A DNA stretch of 37,160 nucleotides from Candidatus Bathyarchaeota archaeon (GCA_016927015.1 JAFGNM010000074.1:1-37160), one strand, 5' to 3'. Shown: positions 24,387 through 32,287, counted from the stretch's first letter. The notes: generated from the letters alone by a model not told the origin. Numbers and translations are program-made.

Positions 24387-24427
24387 GGTTAAGAGAGTAA
24401 AACACTCTCCATTGTGCCAGTAACAGC
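24387..24427 (+). repeat. 41-bp direct repeat, copy A
   Basis: 33 of 41 positions match copy B at 24882-24922 (shared blocks GAGAGTA and CAGTAACAGC, same order and spacing). Together they bracket the gene at 24427-24789, with a period of 495 bases. Confidence 0.7.
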
Positions 24428-24789
24428 TAGCTTTTTCTTCTTGCTCCGCAGTGTGGACAGAATAGTGATGTTTGAGGCATTAAGCTACCACAGTATTGGC
24501 AGGGAAGCATAACAACTTCTTTGACAATAGTTTCCTTTTCTTTCGTTACTGCATTATTTTGTGATGAAAACGTAGTTTGTACTGGCAGAGTTTTCTCTTT
24601 TGTTTTCATAATTATGCCAACAAGTATGAGAACTATTCCCATTACAAGAGCTAGAATACTCCAATTAAGAATAGGTGAAAATGGTGGAATAATACTGCTT
24701 AACAAAATGAAAAGAAAACCTAGAACAGAAAAAAGTAAGCCTACGACAACTGCAATCTCACCAGCCGTCATATCGTTTCTTTGTGCCAA
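24427..24789 (-). CDS. membrane protein with C-terminal zinc ribbon
   Basis: 120 residues from TTG at 24787-24789; an internal ATG at 24771 is an alternative. Two hydrophobic helices at about 11-34 and 40-61 are followed by a polar linker and a C-terminal zinc ribbon CQYCG...CPHCG (about residues 97-115). This zinc-ribbon plus two-helix plan is common in archaeal membrane proteins of unknown role. It is the only gene between the two 41-bp direct repeats. Confidence 0.65.
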   Translation of the reverse strand: MAQRNDMTAGEIAVVVGLLFSVLGFLFILLSSIIPPFSPILNWSILALVMGIVLILVGIIMKTKEKTLPVQTTFSSQNNAVTKEKETIVKEVVMLPCQYCGSLMPQTSLFCPHCGARRKS

Positions 24790-24881
24790 ACTAGATTTTC
24801 CTCAGTTTGAGGTTATTCGCTCAAGGTATTTATTAGTTTTAAATCAGTTTTCGTTAGATTAGCTTTAAAAGATTTAAAAAA

Positions 24882-24922
24882 GGTTACGAGAGTAGGCTAT
24901 TCTGCATTGTGGCAGTAACAGC
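24882..24922 (+). repeat. 41-bp direct repeat, copy B
   Basis: Second copy of the repeat at 24387-24427. A CTAGCT(T/C)TTTC block follows both copies at different distances, so the duplication may have been longer and has since decayed. Confidence 0.7.
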
Positions 24923-24999
24923 ATTAACCTTTTGTACTAGCTCTTTCAGCGCGCTAGAAAGAAAACAGACAGGAAACCATATTTCTTGATGTATAGCGG

Positions 25000-25227
25000 T
25001 CAAAAGATACCCAAAATCGAATTCTTGAGAAGTTTTTCAGCTATTTCATGGGCTTGCCCCTTGGTGTCTTCTCCATATACAAAGCCATATCTTAACAAGA
25101 TGGTATACTCAAAAATTCCACTCAGAATGCTGTAATCATCAATGCGAATGTAGTGAGGTAACCCTAGTATGTTGAATTCATTATTTATTCTTATTTGCAA
25201 AGTCTCAAGAGCTTGCTGATGTGACAA
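25000..25227 (-). CDS. short hypothetical protein
   Basis: 75 residues from TTG at 25225-25227; a GGAGG about 13 bases upstream is too far for a good ribosome site. Secondary-structure pattern is helix (1-17), strand (24-30), strand (38-50), helix (58-72). No motif or family is recognised. The AT-rich island context and weak start make it uncertain. Confidence 0.4.
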   Translation of the reverse strand: MSHQQALETLQIRINNEFNILGLPHYIRIDDYSILSGIFEYTILLRYGFVYGEDTKGQAHEIAEKLLKNSILGIF

Positions 25228-25650
25228 GTGTTCTCACGCCTCCACTGCAGGGGGCTGACTGAAATATAAACATGTGTAACTGTAAACTCACTTTTACTCA
25301 TGCTCTTGCTTGGAATGTTGGTGAAGTGACTTTAGGAGAGGGGAGGGTAATGCTTGCAGTTAAGGAGAGAAGAGTGAGAGAAATTCTGCAAGCACTGCTT
25401 CCCTTCAAATGGTTTATTGCCATTTTATGCACTTAAACACTTTTCAGAATTATACCAAAATCTTTACCAAATTCGCGCCAACTAAAACATGGAATGCTTG
25501 TGAAGTAATGTTGTAGAAACACGCTTTTTTCAAGTTTGCCTTGGCACAAATCAACCTGCTCTTGAAGTAATCCCCGTTCTCTCATTTCAGTAGCATAAAG
25601 CCGAGTTTTTATAGCTAAAAATATTAGAAACGCGCTATAGTTAAATTATA
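25228..25650. other. island-edge intergenic region with short repeats
   Basis: Contains a 9-bp inverted repeat TGCTTGCAG/CTGCAAGCA (25351-25359 and 25386-25394), and two copies of a degenerate motif around TGGAATGnTnGTGAAGT (25308-25338 and 25487-25516) that also occurs near 23815, 24035 and 24360. A 28-codon frame lies at 25350-25436. No larger gene. Confidence 0.5.
25350..25436 (+). CDS. 28-residue possible micro-ORF
   Basis: ATG preceded by GGAGAGGGGAGGG, an unusually strong Shine-Dalgarno. The peptide has a basic start (KERRVRE) and a hydrophobic end. The 9-bp inverted repeat falls within it. Too short to judge; it may be a leader or chance. Confidence 0.2.
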   Translation: MLAVKERRVREILQALLPFKWFIAILCT

Positions 25651-26232
25651 ATGTCCAGCCGTGAAAAGCCTTCTCCTGCCACGATAAGACGGATTTACTA
25701 TACTTTAGTTCGGAAACCGCGTTCTTTTGAAGATTTGGTTAACATAACTGGTGTTGGTGAAACTGCGCTGCGTTCGGCTCTTGATTTTCTCAAAGAGAAC
25801 GGAATGATTGTCAGCTACAATTTCACTAACTGTGTAACGTTCAGAATGGTGAGGACTCAACCTTTGAGATACGGATGGAATTTCCCTTGGCTTGACCTAA
25901 TGATGAGCGAGGACGACTGGAAAACACCATGGAAAAATGTTTACAGGAAAGTGGCTGACGATGCTGAAGATAAGCTGAACAAGAGATTCGTGAAACTGCT
26001 TAAAGATTTGCTTGTTGACCCTAACTTGGACCTTATCGAGGTTTTGGAGGAGCTTGAAATGACCCAAGTCCCACTGGAAGTTTTTAAGCTTCACAATCAA
26101 GAACCGTACTGCCTTGAATGCCTAAAGAAAGAGAAGAGGTTTGTCAGAATGATCTTATGCGAACAAAGCGAAGAACACTGCTGCCCCAACTGCGGAGTAG
26201 TACGAGAAACACTCTTAATGAAACGCCGCTAA
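25651..26232 (+). CDS. winged-helix DNA-binding protein with C-terminal zinc ribbon
   Basis: 193 residues from ATG at 25651. Residues 9-65 form a winged helix (IRRIYYTLVRKPRSFEDL; TGVGETALRSALDFLKENG). The middle is Trp-rich (YGWNFPWLDLMM, WKTPWKNV). Residues 154-180 hold YCLECLKKEK and HCCPNCGV, a zinc ribbon. The plan recalls TFE-like or Rrp-type archaeal regulators, but no specific family is recognised. It may be a transcription factor for nearby genes, for example via the promoter element at 26.3 kb; that is inference only. Confidence 0.7.
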   Translation: MSSREKPSPATIRRIYYTLVRKPRSFEDLVNITGVGETALRSALDFLKENGMIVSYNFTNCVTFRMVRTQPLRYGWNFPWLDLMMSEDDWKTPWKNVYRKVADDAEDKLNKRFVKLLKDLLVDPNLDLIEVLEELEMTQVPLEVFKLHNQEPYCLECLKKEKRFVRMILCEQSEEHCCPNCGVVRETLLMKRR

Positions 26233-26312
26233 AAACCGATTTACCCTAGAAACCGCAACCAGAGCGCTAAAAACTGAGTGCGCTGCTGCTTCTCTCAGAA
26301 CTATATATATAC

Positions 26313-26346
26313 TTTATAAAAGGGGGCTATAGTCTGCCGTGAGCAC
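26313..26346 (+). promoter_or_regulatory. promoter/operator element upstream of PAC4-like gene (copy 2)
   Basis: TATAAAAGGGGG, CTATAGTC, six bases, GAGCAC: same sequence blocks and spacing as copy 1 upstream of the moeA pair. TATA at about 26316 predicts a start near 26339-26341, exactly at a GTG codon overlapping the conserved GAGC. It is preceded by a run of TATATATA at 26302-26310. Confidence 0.6.
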
Positions 26347-26458
26347 AACAGTTCCGCGATTCATGGCACCGCTTGGTGAAGTCTTTTTAAGCAATTACTG
26401 CATAGAACAGTCAGTTATCCCAATTTTAGAAGCTGGGAGAAACGAAAAGCACAATTAA
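26339..26458 (+). CDS. possible leaderless 39-residue upstream ORF
   Basis: GTG at 26339 lies at the predicted transcription start (about 24 bases after the TATA centre), so it could be translated leaderless. An in-frame ATG follows at 26363. The frame ends TAA at 26456-26458, 18 bases before the PAC4-like start. Residues are mixed hydrophobic/polar with one Cys; no family. It could be a regulatory leader peptide or chance. Confidence 0.3.
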   Translation: MSTTVPRFMAPLGEVFLSNYCIEQSVIPILEAGRNEKHN

Positions 26459-26476
26459 GCATGGAGCAGGGGGAAA

Positions 26477-26851
26477 ATGGAGGAACGCGCAAGAGTCGTT
26501 AAAGAAGAGCTTTTTGAACAGGACACAAGGTTTCTAGCAGTTTATGTTGAAACTAACAACTCGTGCCTTATCATGCTAAGCGAGAAAGAGGATAAGCTTG
26601 GCACCATGGCGATTGCCGTTCCCAAGCCCAAGGATTTGCTGGGTCCAGTCTCGTCGTCAGTGCTTTTAGGCGACAAAAACGCGGTTTCAGCGCGCATGTT
26701 CGCTGAATACGTTGCCTCCAAAAAAGGAAAAGTTGCCATGGTATCCGTTTATCTTGATAGGCTAAGTGAAATGCAGGCGCAAACGTTTTTCATGCACTTG
26801 ATTGAGAAGGTTCTTCGCTCGGCAACTGGAAAAGAGGCTGCAACAACCTAA
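26477..26851 (+). CDS. PAC4 (PSMG4)-like protein, candidate proteasome-assembly chaperone
   Basis: 124 residues from ATG at 26477, AGGGGG four bases upstream. The order of blocks resembles my recollection of eukaryotic PAC4: an early hydrophobic strand (CLIMLSE), LGTMAIAVP (PAC4 LRNLAVAM), the key SSSVLLGDKN (STSLLGDTSD), ARMFAEYVASKKGKVAMVSV (LAQRLARKTNKQVFVSYNL), and a C-terminal helix FFMHLIEKVL (FALLVENRIK). Length equals PAC4 (about 123). PAC3/PAC4 help build 20S alpha rings. No alignment could be run, so this is inference from recalled sequence. It has its own G-run promoter. Confidence 0.6.
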   Translation: MEERARVVKEELFEQDTRFLAVYVETNNSCLIMLSEKEDKLGTMAIAVPKPKDLLGPVSSSVLLGDKNAVSARMFAEYVASKKGKVAMVSVYLDRLSEMQAQTFFMHLIEKVLRSATGKEAATT

Positions 26852-26877
26852 GTTCCAACTGCCTGCCTCTAAAGTTG

Positions 26878-27378
26878 ATGGAACAAATGATAACCAAGTT
26901 GCAACCCACCAAGTTCAAAACCATTCTACATGTTGTTAACGACGCTGCTGAAGCATACAAAGGCGTAATTCCAGCAGACAGATGGAAAGAGCCATACATG
27001 TCACCCGAAGAACTCAAAGGAGAAATTCAAAGCGGCGTAGAATTCTATGGTTGGGTAAAAGACGACGTTCCAGTGGCAGTTATGGGAATCCAACGGGTCA
27101 ACGATGTTACTTTAATCAGACACGCTTACGTGCTTACAAACCTCCAAAGAAAAGGAATAGGCACAAAACTGCTTAGGCACTTGGTACGCACGGCTCAAAC
27201 CTCTGAGGTTCTCGTGGGAACTTGGGAAACAGCCCTCTGGGCTATCCGCTTCTACGAGAAGCACGGTTTCAAACTTGTGTCAAGAGACGAAAAGGACAGG
27301 CTTCTCCGAAAATATTGGGACATACCTGAACGACAGATAGAAACCTCAGTCGTGCTTGAACTCAAAAAAGAAAAATGA
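26878..27378 (+). CDS. GNAT-family N-acetyltransferase
   Basis: 166 residues from ATG at 26878 (an adjacent TTG at 26875 is equivalent), 26 bases after the previous stop. GNAT motif A is LTNLQRKGIGTKLLRHLV, with Arg-x-x-Gly-x-Gly for acetyl-CoA. It is preceded by VAVMGIQRV and HAYV strands and followed by WAIRFYEKHGFKLV (motif B). Substrate unknown. It probably shares a transcript with the PAC4-like gene. Confidence 0.85.
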   Translation: MEQMITKLQPTKFKTILHVVNDAAEAYKGVIPADRWKEPYMSPEELKGEIQSGVEFYGWVKDDVPVAVMGIQRVNDVTLIRHAYVLTNLQRKGIGTKLLRHLVRTAQTSEVLVGTWETALWAIRFYEKHGFKLVSRDEKDRLLRKYWDIPERQIETSVVLELKKEK

Positions 27379-27405
27379 ATTTTGAATTACATGCGAGTTG
27401 GTTAG

Positions 27406-27419
27406 TTTTTATATATTCG
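27406..27419 (+). promoter_or_regulatory. TATA box of the CBS-domain gene
   Basis: TTTTTATATATTCG is a canonical archaeal TATA box, 27 bases before about 27438. A start there leaves a leader of only some eight bases containing AGGGGA, and rules out the longer reading frame that begins at 27398 upstream of the box. Confidence 0.6.
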
Positions 27420-27445
27420 AATTCAGAGTAAAAATAGGGGATTTG

Positions 27446-27931
27446 ATGTCGGAAACCTCAGGTCAAGGCAACGTTACTCTGAAAGTAGAGGACGTGATGA
27501 CCAAGGAAGTCATTACAATAGACGAAAATGCAACAGTCAAAGAAGCTGCTGAAATTATGGACAAAAACGAGATAAGCTGCTTGATCGCGCTTAGAAAAGG
27601 TAGAGCTATAGGCATAATCACAGAAAGGGACCTCTTAAAACGCGTAATCGTTGAGGCTAAGAACCCTGAAAAGACAAAAGTTGAAGCAGTCATGTCAAGT
27701 CCTTTGGAAGTCGTTGATGTTGGCACTGATTTGGAAAAGGCTCTGCGGTTAATGTTTCTGAAAAAAATAAAGAAGATGCCGGTCGTAGATAAGGACAGCA
27801 TACTAGGCTTGGTTAGCTTGACCGACATTGCTCGCTGTCAACCTGCGATAATCACGCTCTTGAAGAGCTTTGCTGCCGCGCGGGACACGCCGAAGAGCAT
27901 GAAAAAGGTTTTGAACCATTACATAGTCTGA
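27446..27931 (+). CDS. CBS-domain pair protein
   Basis: 161 residues from ATG at 27446 with AGGGGA about five bases upstream. Two tandem CBS motifs: residues about 14-70 (VEDVMTKEVITIDENATVKE ... GIITERDLLKRV) and 80-135 (VEAVMSSPLEVVDVG ... LGLVSLTDIAR), forming a Bateman module that binds adenine nucleotides. No enzymatic domain is attached, so it likely acts as a separate energy or ligand sensor. It precedes sua5 but has its own promoter. Confidence 0.9.
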   Translation: MSETSGQGNVTLKVEDVMTKEVITIDENATVKEAAEIMDKNEISCLIALRKGRAIGIITERDLLKRVIVEAKNPEKTKVEAVMSSPLEVVDVGTDLEKALRLMFLKKIKKMPVVDKDSILGLVSLTDIARCQPAIITLLKSFAAARDTPKSMKKVLNHYIV

Positions 27932-28014
27932 CATTTCTGTTTAATGAGTTGGAAACGGGAGAACAGTTTTAAATTTAAGGGTGCGCTCGCGTATTAAGGA
28001 TAAGGCAGCCCAGA

Positions 28015-29076
28015 ATGAAGCAAACCGTTGTGTTAAAAGTTGATTCTCAAAAACCAGACATTGAGAAAGTGCGAGCGGCAGCAAGCATAATCAGAAAAGG
28101 CGGATTAGTCGCATTCCCAACTGAAACCGTTTATGGTTTAGGCGCAGACGCGCTGAACCCAAAAGCCGTTTTGGCGCTGTTCGAGGCAAAAAAGCGACCC
28201 ATGGATAACCCGCCTATCGTCCACGTGGAAAACATAAACGACGTTTACAGGTTAGCCGAGCAGGTTCCGCCGAACGCTGACAAATTGATGAAGGCGTTTT
28301 GGCCTGGACCATTAACGTTAGTTTTTAAACGTTCAGATACTGTTCCGGACATCACGGTTGCAGGTTTGGACACCATCGCCGTTAGGATGCCGCAGCACCC
28401 TGTTGCTTTAGCGTTGATCAGAGAAAGCTGTCGCCCAATTGCTGCTCCAAGCGCAAACCTCGCAGGCAAACCAAGTCCCACATCCGCCGACCACGTCCTC
28501 GACGATCTTAACGGGCGAATCGACGCGATTTTGGATGGTGGCCCAACACGTATCGGCGTGGAGTCCACTGTTCTGGACTTAAGCGTTGACCCTGCCATGG
28601 TTCTTCGTCCCGGCGGAACGCCGCTTGAAGCGTTAAGAAAGGTTCTTGGCGACGTGAAGCTTCACCCTTTTGTTGTCGCCGAGAAAGAGTTGCCTATTGA
28701 GAAGACACGGTCGCCTGGGATGAAACATAAGCATTACGCTCCCAAAGCTCAGGTTATTCTGGTGGAAGGCGCGGTTTCGGCGGTTATGGCCACTATTAAA
28801 TCGCTCATCAGCACTTATTGGCTGCAGGACAAACGGGTAGGAGTTTTAGCCACAGACGAGACCGCTTGGGCTTACGAAGCGGATGTGGTTAAGTCTCTGG
28901 GCAGCCGACGTAACGTGGATGCCATGGCGGCGAACCTGTTTAGGCTTCTGCGGGAGTTCGATGAGGAAAACGTGGATGCCATAGTTGCGGAGAGCGTGCC
29001 AACTGAGGGGTTAGGCTTAGCTGTTATGAACAGGCTCCGTAAAGCATCAGGCTATAATATCATCAAAGCGGGGTAG
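28015..29076 (+). CDS. sua5: L-threonylcarbamoyladenylate synthase (Sua5)
   Basis: 353 residues from ATG at 28015. The YrdC domain (about 15-200) shows [54 protein letters not shown] and [12 protein letters not shown]. The linker [13 protein letters not shown] and a C-terminal Sua5 domain (about 240-350) mark full Sua5, not short YrdC. It makes threonylcarbamoyl-AMP from Thr, bicarbonate and ATP for t6A at position 37 of ANN-decoding tRNAs, working with KEOPS. A TTTTAAATTTAAG box at 27966-27978 is a likely TATA element. Confidence 0.95.
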   Translation: MKQTVVLKVDSQKPDIEKVRAAASIIRKGGLVAFPTETVYGLGADALNPKAVLALFEAKKRPMDNPPIVHVENINDVYRLAEQVPPNADKLMKAFWPGPLTLVFKRSDTVPDITVAGLDTIAVRMPQHPVALALIRESCRPIAAPSANLAGKPSPTSADHVLDDLNGRIDAILDGGPTRIGVESTVLDLSVDPAMVLRPGGTPLEALRKVLGDVKLHPFVVAEKELPIEKTRSPGMKHKHYAPKAQVILVEGAVSAVMATIKSLISTYWLQDKRVGVLATDETAWAYEADVVKSLGSRRNVDAMAANLFRLLREFDEENVDAIVAESVPTEGLGLAVMNRLRKASGYNIIKAG

Positions 29077-29086
29077 TTCTGGGAAA

Positions 29087-29097
29087 AATTTATATCG
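29087..29097 (+). promoter_or_regulatory. TATA box of thermosome gene
   Basis: AATTTATATCG, about 27 bases before a predicted start near 29118, leaving a leader of about 40 bases that contains GGTGAG just before the ATG. Confidence 0.5.
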
Positions 29098-29158
29098 TTG
29101 GGATAGGTGTTCCGTGTAGAATTCAAAACATTGTGTAAATGGAAAAATTGGTGAGAAA

Positions 29159-30820
29159 ATGTCTACAGGCGGAAATATTCCCGTTTTAGTGTTAAAGGAA
29201 GGTACAGGAAGAACAACTGGACGTGACGCACAGAAAAATAACATTATGGCTGCTAAGATAGTGGCTGAAGCCGTGAAGACTACGCTTGGTCCATGCGGCA
29301 TGGATAAGATGCTTGTTACCAGCATGGGTGATGTCTCAATAACGAATGACGGCGCAACTATAATGAAGGAGCTTGATGTGCAGCATCCAGCGGCGAAGAT
29401 GCTGGTGGAAGTAGCCAAGGCTCAGGACAACGAGGTCGGCGACGGAACAACAACTGCGGTGGTTTTAGCTGGTGAATTACTTTCAAAGGCGGAAAGTTTG
29501 CTGGATAAAAATGTGCATCCAACCGTTATTATTGAAGGCTTCAAGAAAGCCAGTGAGAAAGCTCAAGAAATTTTGGAGAAAATCGCTATTCCCGTAAGCA
29601 TCAGTGACGACAAGACTCTGCGGGACGTGGCTATTACTTCTTTGTCTAGCAAAGCCATCAACGTGGCTGAAAACCACTTTGCCAAATTGATTGTTGACGC
29701 AGTTAAGCAGGTAGCAGAGAAAATTGACGGCAAGTACAAGGCAGACATTGATTTGATTAAGGTCGTTAAGAAGCACGGTAAAAGCTTGGACGAAACAGAA
29801 CTTGTGAAGGGCATGGTTATCGACAAAGAAGTTGCTAGCTCGCAGATGCCAAAGTTCGTCGAAGACGCCAAAATCGCGTTGCTTAATGAAAAGCTTGAGA
29901 TTGAAAAAACAGAGTTTGACGCGAAAATCAACATTGAAAGCCCAGACCAGATGCAACTCTTCTTGGATGAGGAAGAGCGCATGCTTAAAGGAATGGTTGC
30001 GGCAGTCACCAAATCGGGAGCTAACGTAGTTTTCTGCGAGAAAGGCATAGACGACATGGCGCTGCACTTTTTGGCGAAAGGCGGCGTAATGGTAATTAAA
30101 AGCGTAAGCAGCGGCGACATGGAAAAATTAGCCCGAGCCACAGGCGGCGAAATATTAGGCAGCGTGAAAGATTTGACTGCCAGCGTTCTTGGAAAAGCCA
30201 AGAAAGTTGAAGAGGTCAAAATCGGCGACGACAAGCTCATCTACGTGCGCGAATGCAAGAATCCGAAGGCAGTGACCATAGTCATCAGAGGCGCCTCGTC
30301 ACACTTGCTCGATGAGGCTGAGCGCTCTTTGCATGACGGCTTATGTGTGGTTAGAAACGTGGTGGAAGACGGAAAAATCGTGGCTGGCGGCGGCGCACCA
30401 GAAGCAGAATTAGCCAAGAACCTGAGAAAATACGCGGTCAAAGTCGGCGGACGCGAACAGTTAGCTGTTGAAGCTTACGCAGAAGCAGTCGAGGCTATCC
30501 CGTTAACATTGGCTGAGAACGCTGGATTAGATCCAATTGACATCATGGTAGCGCTGAGATCTGAACACGAAAAGCCAGACCACAAATACTTCGGCATTGA
30601 AGTCACTACAGGAAAAATCAGGAACATGCTTGACCTGCTGGTTCTTGAACCCTTGCGCGTGAAGCAACAAGTCATCAAATCAGCCACAGAAGCAGCAAAC
30701 ATGATACTTAAAATCGACGACTTAATCAGCATCAAAGGCGGCGGAAAAATGCCACCGATGCCACCAGGAGGAATGGGCGGAATGGGTGGCATGGGCGGAA
30801 TGGGCGGAATGCCCTACTAA
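29159..30820 (+). CDS. thsA: thermosome (group II chaperonin) subunit
   Basis: 553 residues from ATG at 29159. Group II chaperonin blocks: [23 protein letters not shown], the ATPase [29 protein letters not shown] and the C-terminal [16 protein letters not shown]. The tail is a Gly-Gly-Met repeat ending MPY, as in archaeal and many CCT/GroEL tails that line the cavity floor. It folds proteins ATP-dependently in an eight-membered double ring and receives clients from prefoldin (22 kb). Single gene with own TATA box and a T-rich terminator region. Confidence 0.97.
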   Translation: MSTGGNIPVLVLKEGTGRTTGRDAQKNNIMAAKIVAEAVKTTLGPCGMDKMLVTSMGDVSITNDGATIMKELDVQHPAAKMLVEVAKAQDNEVGDGTTTAVVLAGELLSKAESLLDKNVHPTVIIEGFKKASEKAQEILEKIAIPVSISDDKTLRDVAITSLSSKAINVAENHFAKLIVDAVKQVAEKIDGKYKADIDLIKVVKKHGKSLDETELVKGMVIDKEVASSQMPKFVEDAKIALLNEKLEIEKTEFDAKINIESPDQMQLFLDEEERMLKGMVAAVTKSGANVVFCEKGIDDMALHFLAKGGVMVIKSVSSGDMEKLARATGGEILGSVKDLTASVLGKAKKVEEVKIGDDKLIYVRECKNPKAVTIVIRGASSHLLDEAERSLHDGLCVVRNVVEDGKIVAGGGAPEAELAKNLRKYAVKVGGREQLAVEAYAEAVEAIPLTLAENAGLDPIDIMVALRSEHEKPDHKYFGIEVTTGKIRNMLDLLVLEPLRVKQQVIKSATEAANMILKIDDLISIKGGGKMPPMPPGGMGGMGGMGGMGGMPY

Positions 30821-30830
30821 AAACCTCTAT

Positions 30831-30860
30831 CTTTTCCTTTTTTTGTTTCTTTGTAATTTT
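30831..30860 (+). terminator. T-rich terminator after thermosome
   Basis: Eleven bases after the stop, a pyrimidine tract with T4, T8, T3 and T4 runs and no hairpin, the usual archaeal intrinsic terminator form. Confidence 0.6.
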
Positions 30861-30870
30861 GCATCTGCTA

Positions 30871-30927
30871 GCGCTCACGAGAGACTATACCCCCTTATAT
30901 AAAGGGGGTATAAATAGCTCTGAGCCG
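30871..30927. promoter_or_regulatory. two-sided (dyad) copy of the G-run promoter element (copy 3)
   Basis: Arms TATACCCCC (30886-30894) and GGGGGTATA (30904-30912) flank TTATATAAA. Nine bases outside each arm lies GCTC on the left (30873-30876) and GAGC on the right (30922-30925). Both strands thus repeat the TATA, G5, TATA, N9, GAGC pattern of copies 1 and 2. Rightward it points to the NosD-like gene 230 bases away or to an RNA; leftward it would run antisense into the thermosome 3' end. Confidence 0.6.
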
Positions 30928-30942
30928 AGGCTGCGCGGGTAG

Positions 30943-30991
30943 ACCCCTCTACGTTTTCTGCATTGATTGGCTATTAGGCGGCAAATAGGTT
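30943..30991 (+). repeat. 49-bp direct repeat, unit 1
   Basis: Shares CCCC, GTTTTCTGCA, CTATTAGG and CAAATA with unit 2 at a constant offset of 99 bases. Begins with a small inverted repeat GTAGA-CCCC-TCTAC. Confidence 0.6.
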
Positions 30992-31041
30992 CGTCTCTTT
31001 TCAACATGCTAATGGTTGCGGAAAGCGCCAATACGAGACCT

Positions 31042-31090
31042 ACCCCCTATAGGTTTCTGCAGTGTATTTCTATTAGGATCCAAATATGAT
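31042..31090 (+). repeat. 49-bp direct repeat, unit 2
   Basis: Begins within ACCTACCCCCTATAGGT, a C5-centred inverted repeat, then TTTCTGCA, CTATTAGG and CAAATA in register with unit 1. It lies about 65 bases before the NosD-like gene. Confidence 0.6.
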
Positions 31091-31155
31091 AGCTTGTCAA
31101 GAAATCTTGACCAAAAACCCTTTTACAGCAGAAACAGTCCAATATTAAACAGGGC

Positions 31156-32253
31156 TTGGCTGTGGATAAGACGCAACTTTTGTCAGTGGCTTCCATTTTA
31201 GTGCTTCTGTTTTTTGCGCTGTCGGAATTTCAATTAGTTACCTTTACTTCCGCTCAATCCTTTGAAATTATAACAATAAAACCTGATGGAAGCGTAGACC
31301 CGCCAACCGTACCTATAACTCAAAATGGAAATGTCTACACATTAACTGGAAACATCGTGGGCAGAATTTGCGTTGAAAGATTCAACATTGTAATTGATGG
31401 GGCAGGTTATACAATTCAAGGAAATGGAAATAAAAGAGGTATAGAAATCGCTAATCCATACAACGCCTCCATCAAAAAAAGCTATGACGTTACCGTCAAG
31501 AACATCAATATCAGAGGTTTTGAGGAAGGAATTGACGTTTTTGGTTATTGGGGCAACATAATAAATGGAGTCGTCATAACTGGAAACAACGTGACAAACA
31601 ACAGTATAGGCATCCGTTTCTCAAGCTACTATACTTATTCTAACAACACAATAATTGGAAATAGAATAACAGCAAACACTATCGGTGTTGATATTCAAAT
31701 GGCTCAAGAAGGCGGTGAGACAAGTGGCAACATAATTGCCGAAAATCAAATTGCTAACAATCAAATTGGCATGAAATTTCTGTGGATGTATTCCGGCGGT
31801 GGCTATAAGACGAACAAGATGAACAACACTGTTTTTTATAACAATTTCATCAGCAATTCTCAAAACGTTGTCAATGCCCAAGACCTATTAAGCCCTGAAA
31901 GCGTCAACATTTGGGATAACGGCGCAAGGGGCAATTATTGGAACGACTACAATGGCAAAGACATCAATGCCGACGGCGTTGGAGATATACCATACCATAT
32001 CGATGCAAATAATCAGGACAACTATCCATTGATGTATCGATTTGAAAATTACCCGCCGCCTATATATCCATCGCCAGCACCCTCGCCCAGTTCTTCTCCA
32101 ACGCCCTCCCTTTCACCATCCCCCACACCCACTTCAACACCAGAAACTCAACCAAAACCTTTCCCAATGACTTTGGTTGTGGCTTCTGTTGTAGCCACAA
32201 TAGTCGTTGTGGGTGCTGTTGTGCTGGTCTACTTCAACAAACGCAAACACTAA
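31156..32253 (+). CDS. NosD-type beta-helix surface protein with C-terminal anchor
   Basis: 365 residues from TTG at 31156 (GTG at 31162 is an alternative; the ribosome site is weak). Signal peptide residues 1-34. Residues about 45-290 are a right-handed beta-helix of Asn/Gly/Ile-rich rungs (NNVTNNSIGIRF; NRITANTIGVDI; NQIANNQIGMKF), ending with ARGNYWNDYNGKDINADGVGDIPY, the typical NosD/periplasmic copper-binding end motif. A Pro/Ser/Thr-rich stalk of about 40 residues, a transmembrane helix (337-358) and the basic tail NKRKH anchor it outside the cell. Probable carbohydrate-binding or S-layer-associated protein, common in TACK and methanogen genomes. Confidence 0.88.
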   Translation: MAVDKTQLLSVASILVLLFFALSEFQLVTFTSAQSFEIITIKPDGSVDPPTVPITQNGNVYTLTGNIVGRICVERFNIVIDGAGYTIQGNGNKRGIEIANPYNASIKKSYDVTVKNINIRGFEEGIDVFGYWGNIINGVVITGNNVTNNSIGIRFSSYYTYSNNTIIGNRITANTIGVDIQMAQEGGETSGNIIAENQIANNQIGMKFLWMYSGGGYKTNKMNNTVFYNNFISNSQNVVNAQDLLSPESVNIWDNGARGNYWNDYNGKDINADGVGDIPYHIDANNQDNYPLMYRFENYPPPIYPSPAPSPSSSPTPSLSPSPTPTSTPETQPKPFPMTLVVASVVATIVVVGAVVLVYFNKRKH

Positions 32254-32287
32254 TCTGGAACCGCGCGTTCTGCTAATTTCATGTTTC

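Noticed and set aside
25350-25394. 9-bp inverted repeat considered as a CRISPR or IS end
   Set aside because: Single pair with no repeated array, no transposase and no target duplication.
29483-30240. Long open frames antisense to the thermosome gene (194 and 225 codons)
   Set aside because: Shadows of a highly biased, strongly conserved gene; no start signals and no domain character.
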